Source: Diadema setosum (lineage: Eukaryota; Echinodermata; Echinoidea; Diadematoida; Diadematidae). From it: DNA of 64,000 nucleotides. The notes under the pieces are model-generated. The model had not been told where the DNA came from and made no database searches. It worked only from the letters and a program-made list of their open reading frames with translations. Location of the stretch: the NCBI RefSeq assembly GCF_964275005.1, contig NC_092701.1, positions 37,525,020-37,589,019 on the forward strand, read 5' to 3'. This document shows positions 57,533-64,000 of this stretch, one piece after another (position 1 is the stretch's first letter; each line of letters begins with the position of its first letter). A program made the translations under genes and the position numbers.

Positions 57533-57803
57533 TTGCCCTGCAGAAGGGCCTTAGCTTAGGTAAATGTTCCTAGCAGAAAGGTCTTAGCATAAAAGTGAGT
57601 GTAGCGTAGAAACTATCATAAGATTATTGATTCAAATTCTGAAGAACAGTGTACAACAATATTGACTAAATGGAGATAAATTCCTAGCCCAGAAGATTAA
57701 GAACTCCATTTTACAGAGACATTCGAACATCAAAAATGTGATTATCTAAAAAAGTACTTTTTTGTGTGAATAACGCATCAGGCAAGGCCCTTCTGCAGGG
57801 CAA
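57533..57803. mobile_element. 271-bp MITE with 20-bp perfect inverted ends
   Basis: TTGCCCTGCAGAAGGGCCTT (57533-57552) and its exact inverse (57784-57803). Each end is itself a small palindrome. No target duplication is recognised. Confidence 0.75.
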
Positions 57804-58032
57804 TTGACAAGTTGTATGCCAGAATCATGCAATTATAAAAGTGAACAAATTGAATTTAAATTGAGATATTTGCTTCAAATGAATATGTTATGAGTGCACA
57901 AGATGAATGTTGCAGTGAACTTTGAGGTAGAGTGAAATTTGCCATGATTTAGTTAAAAATTACACAGAATGTGGGAATGTTTCTTTTCGACATTATATGA
58001 AAATTGGAAACATGGGGATGCCTATGTTCCTG

Positions 58033-58190
58033 GTTGTTTGGAGGTGAGAGGATGCATTACCTTAAGGAAATGCACCCTCTCACCTATTGACTTCAAATTT
58101 GAAATGATTGGATATTTGCAAATGTGTACATGAGCATTGTAAATGCTGCCCAAAGGAAATGCATCCTCTCATCCTTATCTATTGACTTGA
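58033..58190. repeat. Hairpin and duplicated 'aaatgcaycctctca' phrases
   Basis: AGGTGAGAGGATGCATT pairs with AAATGCACCCTCTCACCT (58035-58080). The second half recurs near 58156-58195 with 'tattgacttgaaacttgat'. Confidence 0.5.
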
Positions 58191-58209
58191 AACTTGATAT
58201 TATTGGAAA

Positions 58210-58966
58210 CAGTAAAACTGCGATTATAGGCGGATGTGGACACATTGTTCTTTAGGGTATTTTTTAAGAGTTACCAGATTCTGGTAAAGAATAATACAGC
58301 AACAGCACAAATTCCTTTTGTGGGAGCCACCCAGACATATTCTTAAGATCAAAGTGAAATTCTAATGTGGGGATGATTAGAATATAGTGTGGATGAGAGA
58401 TGAGTTTGAAGGGACCTAAATTGAGCAGCAGAGAAGTCTCCCGCATAAAGAACTTATTAAAATTTTTTTTTTTCGTATTCATACCTATCATGTTTTTGAT
58501 TAGAAATGGTGTATTCCTGGACATTTTCAAAAGTGTTTCTTATGGCAATGAATGGCCCACAGGGTGGCAGGAAAGCAAAAAGCCAACAGTAGGGAGGCCA
58601 ATGACTTATTGCTTGGATTCTTTGATAAAAACCAGACAAGTTTGGTATCACTGGATAGGTCCTGCCTAGAGAAAGACAATCGATCAGCTAAATCGATAAA
58701 AAACTTGGCAAAGTTACAATCTTCTGACTTAAAAATTACATTTAAAAATTCTGCTGCAAAATCGGACCCTCTAGAACAAGACTAGCATTAAAATAAATGA
58801 TCGGAAAATGATCCCCATACTTCAAGCTTTCATTTGATACCAATTCCATATGGGTTTTTTAAAGTCCTTCATATCCCATTCCCAATTAGACAAAAACTAG
58901 AAAATTGTTCAATAGGACATTTTTGTGTACTGACAGATATGATTTCAAAATAACCAGATTTCACTG
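58210..58966. mobile_element. Possible old pogo/Tigger-like element
   Basis: The left end CAGTAAAACTGCGATTATAG and the right end (inverse of CAGTGAAATCTGGTTATTTT) resemble degraded pogo-type termini. TA follows the right end, but the left side has no TA. Frames inside (58264-58530 minus, 58552-58785 plus) lack a DDE motif I can see. Confidence 0.3.
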
Positions 58967-59353
58967 TACTCCCTACCAACAAGCATTTATTTTGGGCCAC
59001 CTAATTAAGTATTTCAATTTTTAAATTGACATTTTTTCTGTGAAGTTAAACTTATTTTTTTTTTTAACCTGAAGAATATTTGGAACTCGTATCATTTATG
59101 CCCCCTAAATAAGCTGGAGATAGTTTGAAGGTACCCCAAAATCCATTTAAAAGTACTATCTGCAGCAATGCTGAAAAAAAATACACATGTGTACGCAACT
59201 CTTTTCCAAGCCTGGCCCAAGCCTTCGCGAGGGAGGTAAACTCTGCAAGTGGTGCAGAACGGCTACAGCTAAGTAGCGGTACGTAACACAAATTTTTACC
59301 TTGAATTTTATTGAAGGCAACACCTACATGTAGTCATTCTTGGCGGCAGGATA

Positions 59354-59810
59354 TCATCTATAAACACTAAATGTAGCACGGTGTGGCAGGGTTAAGGGGT
59401 CCCATGGGGCCCATGTAAAAACCCAAGTTGGATAGTTGCTTCTTGAGGATAATGAGTGTAGGGGCATGAACAGCCGATTATGGAAGCTTAATTGTTCCAC
59501 TCGTTTACTAGGCCTATTCTCTTTGGCTATAAAAGTGTTGTTTTTTTTCCCGATGTCCAGGCGACTCCTTGCTTTGGCTAGTTTCATGGAATGGCCTCTT
59601 GTTCTATGATAACCACGACTCACGAGTGCGAGTGGCAAGTTCTCAATCTCAGGTTTTGAATTGTCAATGACAATGTTTTTGAATATTCTGCCATGTTCTG
59701 CATGTTCAGTGTTCTGTATGATTGGAGTAGACTATGTCTTCATCTTCTCTCTTCTTTTTTGAAAAGACAAAGTGTTCAGCCTTAGTCTTTCTTCGGTAGG
59801 CCTAAACTTT
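59354..59810 (-). mobile_element. LINE RT C-terminal remnant
   Basis: On the minus strand: RLRLNTLSFQKR-like text near 59760, then LALVSRGYHRTRGHSMKLAKARSRLD (shortened here: RTRGHSMKLAKARSRLD near 59570-59610), the usual C-terminal phrase RGHSxKLxKxRSRL of one LINE group, followed by degenerate sequence. Several frame changes are present, so it is an old fragment. Confidence 0.6.
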
Positions 59811-60440
59811 AGAGTGAAGTAGAAATATCATCTAGGCTATTTATTACAGTATTAATATTATTATGATAATAATGAACATGTTGATTTGGCTTAAAATCGT
59901 GGTTTAGGCTTTGGGCCGCCCTCATTCACCTCGCACACGTAACACTAACACTATCGCTATACAGTGTACGCAATGGGGACTTCAATCGGTACCCTTCAAT
60001 CCACCTCCAATGACTTTGCGTTAGCCATGCTTCACGAAGAAGACTTGATAATACAATACAGTTAGGTCTAGAACCACCGTGCAGCGGTACGCAGGTTGAA
60101 AGATTTGAACGCTAACTATAGGCAACACAGATGTTTATATGTGGGACATGGACAACAATCCAGTAGCATAGTACGCGGCACAAATCGTAAATAAAAGGAA
60201 TGCGTGCGCTCTCACTTTCAGCGAGTGGGGACCTAAACCACGAAATAGCCGTTGATTTTGTACTGTATGTGCGACAGCGTGACATTACAAATAATTAAAA
60301 AACTTCAGCTTACTTACAAACACACCAGATTACTTTCATTTCTCACTTCTCATGAACTTTGTATTTGATGAATGTTGTCGAATGCAACACATGCGATGAT
60401 GACCATAGCAACAACCAATGCATCGACGGCGTTCAACTCG
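59811..60440. other. No recognisable gene
   Basis: Moderately GC sequence without recognised motifs. Confidence 0.3.
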
Positions 60441-60444
60441 TTCG

Positions 60445-60690
60445 TTTGCGTTATAAATCGCCAAAAAATCGCACAAAAGATAATGGTTTATAAATAGGCA
60501 GTGGCTTACAAGTCGCTTATAAATCGCCACTGACGGCAACAAATCACACCAAATGCTTGAGAGAACTATTATTTGGGATATAACTCGCCAAAAAATCGCA
60601 CTCGGGATAGTGGCTTATAAACAGACAATGGCTTATACACCGCTTATAAATTGCCGATAACGTTATCAAATCAGGCCAAATCGCAAACAG
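60445..60690. repeat. Tandem duplication of about 140 bp
   Basis: Two units share CGCCAAAAAATCGCAC, ATArTGGyTTATAAA, 'gcttataaat' and 'atcacaccaaat/atcaggccaaat'. Divergence is moderate. Confidence 0.75.
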
Positions 60691-61790
60691 TCATTTCCTT
60701 ATGAAAGCATTTGCAGTGTTCCGATAGAGTTTTCGACGAATGGGGGCGCCTTCGGCGTTCCGGGAACTTTGGGTCTAGCACATTCCGAGCTCAACGAAAA
60801 TCTGCGTACGCGTGTACCGTAAAGATTCCGCACATACGTAGGATTACTTCAAGTCTTAATTCAATAGGCTGAAGTCCTGTGTATTTACGTGTAGGATTAT
60901 GGAAACTTGTGAGAGTGTGGTGATTATATGGTAAACAGTAGCTTGTTTTTACCTCCACGGCGCAGATCGGCTTTGTATTAAAAGAATAGATCGCAAGTCT
61001 ACATCATCAACATGTCGAAATTCTAGAATGACTTACTTAGACGCTCTATCTATAACTGTCGTACTCGGTGCTATATAGAATTAAACTCTTTATTTTCTGT
61101 ATATGCCTACTAAACTCTTAATTAGTATCTATTGCCGAACTAGCTCTACGTAGGCTTACGCACGTCAGAAATCATTGGTTTCCTCGCATATGGGTTCTTT
61201 ACTTTGGCAAGATATGCATTACATACAGACGCGGTTCCAGTACTGTACTCGGTCACTTGCTTGCTGGCGATAGCTTGATTGGCGGGCGGACGGCGTATTT
61301 TTTATTTACACGCAAGCCTGTGGCTTTTCGCAATTTAATTCAATGAAACCGCTTGTGATGCGTCTATGCTTACTCCGCTCGGGTTGCGAAGAGTTCTGTG
61401 GGTTACTTGTACTTGTACAGTGCCTCCGCTCGCGCCGATTCGATTCGTACACGTGTATAGCTTGTACCACTGAGAGGGGAGATCAGTGGTTTGTACGCGC
61501 TGTGAAAGTTTTGCTTGCCGTGGTAGACCTGCATCCAACAAGTCCATGTACGTACATTGTACTATGTAAACGAGTGAGAGTGCGAAAAACAAGACAATAC
61601 AAAACAAAAAAATTGAAAGTTATGGAATAGGCTGGTACATGTGCATGTACATGTATCAGAGAGTTCTGAAATAACATGATCGCATAATCTAATGACACCT
61701 GAATGGAATGAAATACATTGGAAAATCATGCTTGCCATTTTTCTCATTTTAAAATTAATATATTGTATCAAAAGTAATGTATTTGTCTTT
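60691..61790. other. Intergenic DNA, CpG-containing, no recognised gene
   Basis: The stretch 61230-61560 is richer in GC and CpG than its surroundings and could be a promoter or first exon of a gene outside the window. Open frames here (61343-61630 plus, 61335-61607 minus) overlap each other and have no motifs. Confidence 0.25.
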
Positions 61791-62350
61791 CAGACCCCCC
61801 TCACTCTCTTATTTCCAAAACGTCTCTCTTCTCCCGTCTCTCCATACATCATAGTATTTGTTCCAAATACAAGCTCTCTCTATCTCTCTTGACTCCCTCT
61901 CATATCACATGATTTCTGTTTCCAAGACCCCCTCTCTCTCTATATATATATACATTGAATGTACATGTATTAATGTTATTTCTCAGACCCCAACCTCCCT
62001 CTGTTATATCTGTTGCTATAATAAAGGCCCTACATCTATCTTCATACTGATGGTATATTATTTTGTTTCTCAAACCTGTCCCTCTTTTCTTCATACTAGT
62101 TTCAAAGACTCACTCTGCATATTTTTCCGACCTCTCTCGACCCCCTTCCTTTTTCAAATGCATGACTCGTGTATTCCTTGCTCGATCACTTCTTGAATTA
62201 GCCTATATACACTGTATATCATACAATTTATTTGTTTCTCATACTCTCTCTGTCCCTCCCCCTTCTCTCTTTCTGATTCTTAAACTTTACAATGTTTGTT
62301 TACAAGACCACTTTCTACTCTCTATATACATTGATCAGTTTGTCTAGAAA
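61791..62350 (+). repeat. CT-rich degenerate repeat region
   Basis: Degenerate units of about 60-80 bp of the form 'tttctcAGACCCCctctctc...' recur (61790, 61920, 61982, 62068, 62236). It is probably an old pyrimidine-rich minisatellite. Confidence 0.5.
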
Positions 62351-63290
62351 CATGTACAGTCACATGTAAGGAAAATTACACCACTATTGCATGAAGTCAC
62401 TATATGCACTTTATTCACTTCTTTATATTCAAGCACTTTTTTTCATGAAGGTACAGATGTAATCTGATCCTCCAATATCCAAGAAGTACTGTAATACAAA
62501 CTAGAAGTATCACCTAATGTGATATATACCCCCAACTAGACACTGAGGCAGTTAGCTCAACTAGCAATGATTACTTTGTATGCTTTTCCTGGAAAAAAAA
62601 ATACCATGACAATGTATTGTTCAATATTGAATAAGATTAAGAGTACAGTAATGTGTTATTTTGCTCACTCACAATAATGTGCCATATCTCATGTCAAGTG
62701 CTCAAAACCTGAGTGAGTAAAGTAAATAAATCAGCAATTTCTATGATTTTCATGAAAATAATGTTACCATGGCAACACAATGTTTGACATTAAGAAAAAA
62801 TGAAGTTTGCAAAACTATAGCTGTCACATGTGCCAAATTTCAAGTCAGATGCTCAAAAGCTGAGGGAGTTAGGTGAATTCACAATATCATTGTATGATTT
62901 TCTTTCAAAATATGCTGTCAGCATGTTAGAGCTCACTAAATTAATGTCAACAATAATCGACCACTAATGTCATAACAACCACTAATGTGGTTGTCGCATC
63001 TTCAAGCTATATGCTTATTTGAGGACAGTCTTCTGAATTTACACTCCCAATACAATGTGCCGTTTATTCAGTCAGATCATTTGATTGTCTTTATTCCGAG
63101 TGGTTCCCAATTGATGTGTTCTCTTAGTCTTTTCTTTAATCTGTACACGTAAATCTCAGTTTTATATTCGGATGTACACACTGCATGTTCCATTGTCTCG
63201 TAAACAAAAAGAAATGACTGTATTTCATTTTTATAATATCATGATCGATGCAGAAAATTCTTAATAAATTCATTTGAATTTGGATCGTGC
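62351..63290. other. No recognisable gene
   Basis: A loosely repeated phrase 'catgtcaagtgctcaaaacctga' / 'caagtcagatgctcaaaagctga' near 62690 and 62840 suggests an old tandem duplication of about 150 bp. Nothing is coding. Confidence 0.35.
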
Positions 63291-63296
63291 AATATC

Positions 63297-63515
63297 ATAA
63301 CAACCTCTAATGTCATAACACGTCGACGACAAAATGTCGTATAATGACCACTAATGTCATAACATGTCGACGACAAATGTCAAAATCGGATTAACCACAA
63401 AAAGTGTCATACACGTCGACGACACAATGTCAAAATTCCCATTTTTGCAGCAAATGTCATAACACGTCGACCACAAATGTCAAAATTTCCAAATTTACTG
63501 CAAAATGTCATAACG
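63297..63515. repeat. CGTCGACGAC-containing degenerate tandem repeat
   Basis: About five units contain ATGTCATAACACGTCGACGACAAATGTC-like text of roughly 45-60 bp (written here as consensus halves ATGTCATAACACGTCG and ACGACAAATGTC). Confidence 0.7.
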
Positions 63516-63520
63516 CGTCA

Positions 63521-63788
63521 CAGGGGAGGATCCAGGACTTCCGTAAAGGGGAGGCGCCTTTACAAAAGTAACCCCTCCTTCATTTTCTTTTTCTTTCTTT
63601 TCGAAAAAAAAAAATAAGGGGGATGGGGTTGCGCCAGCCTTTTATTTTGAAAGGTGTCTCCCCTTTACGGAATTCCTGGATCCAATGAGCAATGAGTTTT
63701 GACATTACTTTTGTGGATGATGCAATCGCGAATCGAGAGGGAGCGCATCCCCCTCTGGTGCCCCTTTCTATTCTTGTTAAAACAACAG

Positions 63789-63828
<40 letters not shown>

Positions 63829-64000
63829 GGGCGGGGAAGGGGGGGGGGGGTGCGCCAGCTTGTACTTTTGTAGAGGGGCGGCGGGGCGCTCCCTCTCTTT
63901 TCTTATATTTTTGTTATAACAAAAAGAAATAAAATGAAATAGAATGAAGCTGGTAGCGCCAGCTTTTGATTTTGTATAAGGCGCCTCCCCTTTATGGAAT
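63521..64000. mobile_element. hAT-like element, truncated by window end
   Basis: It begins CAGGGGAGGATCCAGGACTT, a typical hAT-type terminus. An inverse of this block lies internally at 63655-63683 and the start of another inverse ('gcctcccctttatggaat') is at the very end, so the right terminus probably lies just beyond 64000. The interior has A-runs and G-runs and no visible transposase. Confidence 0.55.

Noticed and set aside
63297-63515. CRISPR array
   Set aside because: The units are degenerate throughout, with no exact repeat and unique-spacer alternation, and the genome is eukaryotic.

Overview
The window is eukaryotic, AT-rich and repeat-dominated. It probably comes from a marine deuterostome invertebrate, and an echinoderm is my best guess. 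The basis is one widely spaced multi-exon gene with GT-AG introns, several CR1/Jockey-type LINEs, a U1 snRNA copy that resembles what I recall of sea-urchin U1, and many inverted-repeat transposons and satellites of the kind common in sea urchins and sea stars. The organism call is an inference.

Only one convincing protein-coding gene is present. It lies on the minus strand from 43791 down to 27176 and has six coding exons whose GT-AG junctions and phases all agree. They encode a complete 631-residue, 12-helix monocarboxylate-transporter-like (SLC16/MFS) protein. Its introns hold a nearly full-length LINE, a piggyBac-like MITE, a foldback element, an AACGTT-rich element and degraded satellite copies. 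A 5' UTR exon probably lies above 43791.

Left third (1-24850): LINE debris, a minisatellite, a 1.4-kb foldback element (3502-4914, 8-bp target duplication), and then a nested complex. In that complex a LINE reverse transcriptase on the minus strand (5744-13671) is split by a 6247-bp element with arms of about 1.1 kb and a perfect 9-bp target duplication. The same LINE also carries a U1 snRNA pseudogene and is cut at its upstream end by a Tigger-like element. Two LINE 3' ends in opposite orientation follow (15490-17645), then a GC-rich patch with a perfect 40-bp palindrome, a satellite of about 300-bp units (20560-22290), another LINE and a repeat carrying six nuclear-receptor-like DR1 motifs (23815-24845).

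Middle (25130-43800): a tRNA-derived SINE head, a pogo-like MITE and a foldback, each next to (TA)n tracts, and then the transporter gene.

Right third (43800-64000): several short inverted-repeat elements, a 5'-truncated LINE with an uninterrupted 487-codon RT reading frame (49321-50784), 57-59-bp direct repeats 4.5 kb apart, tandem repeats and the start of a hAT-like element running off the end. I recognise no host gene there. Coordinates of repeat edges are approximate unless a target duplication is given. All were read by eye, without database searches.
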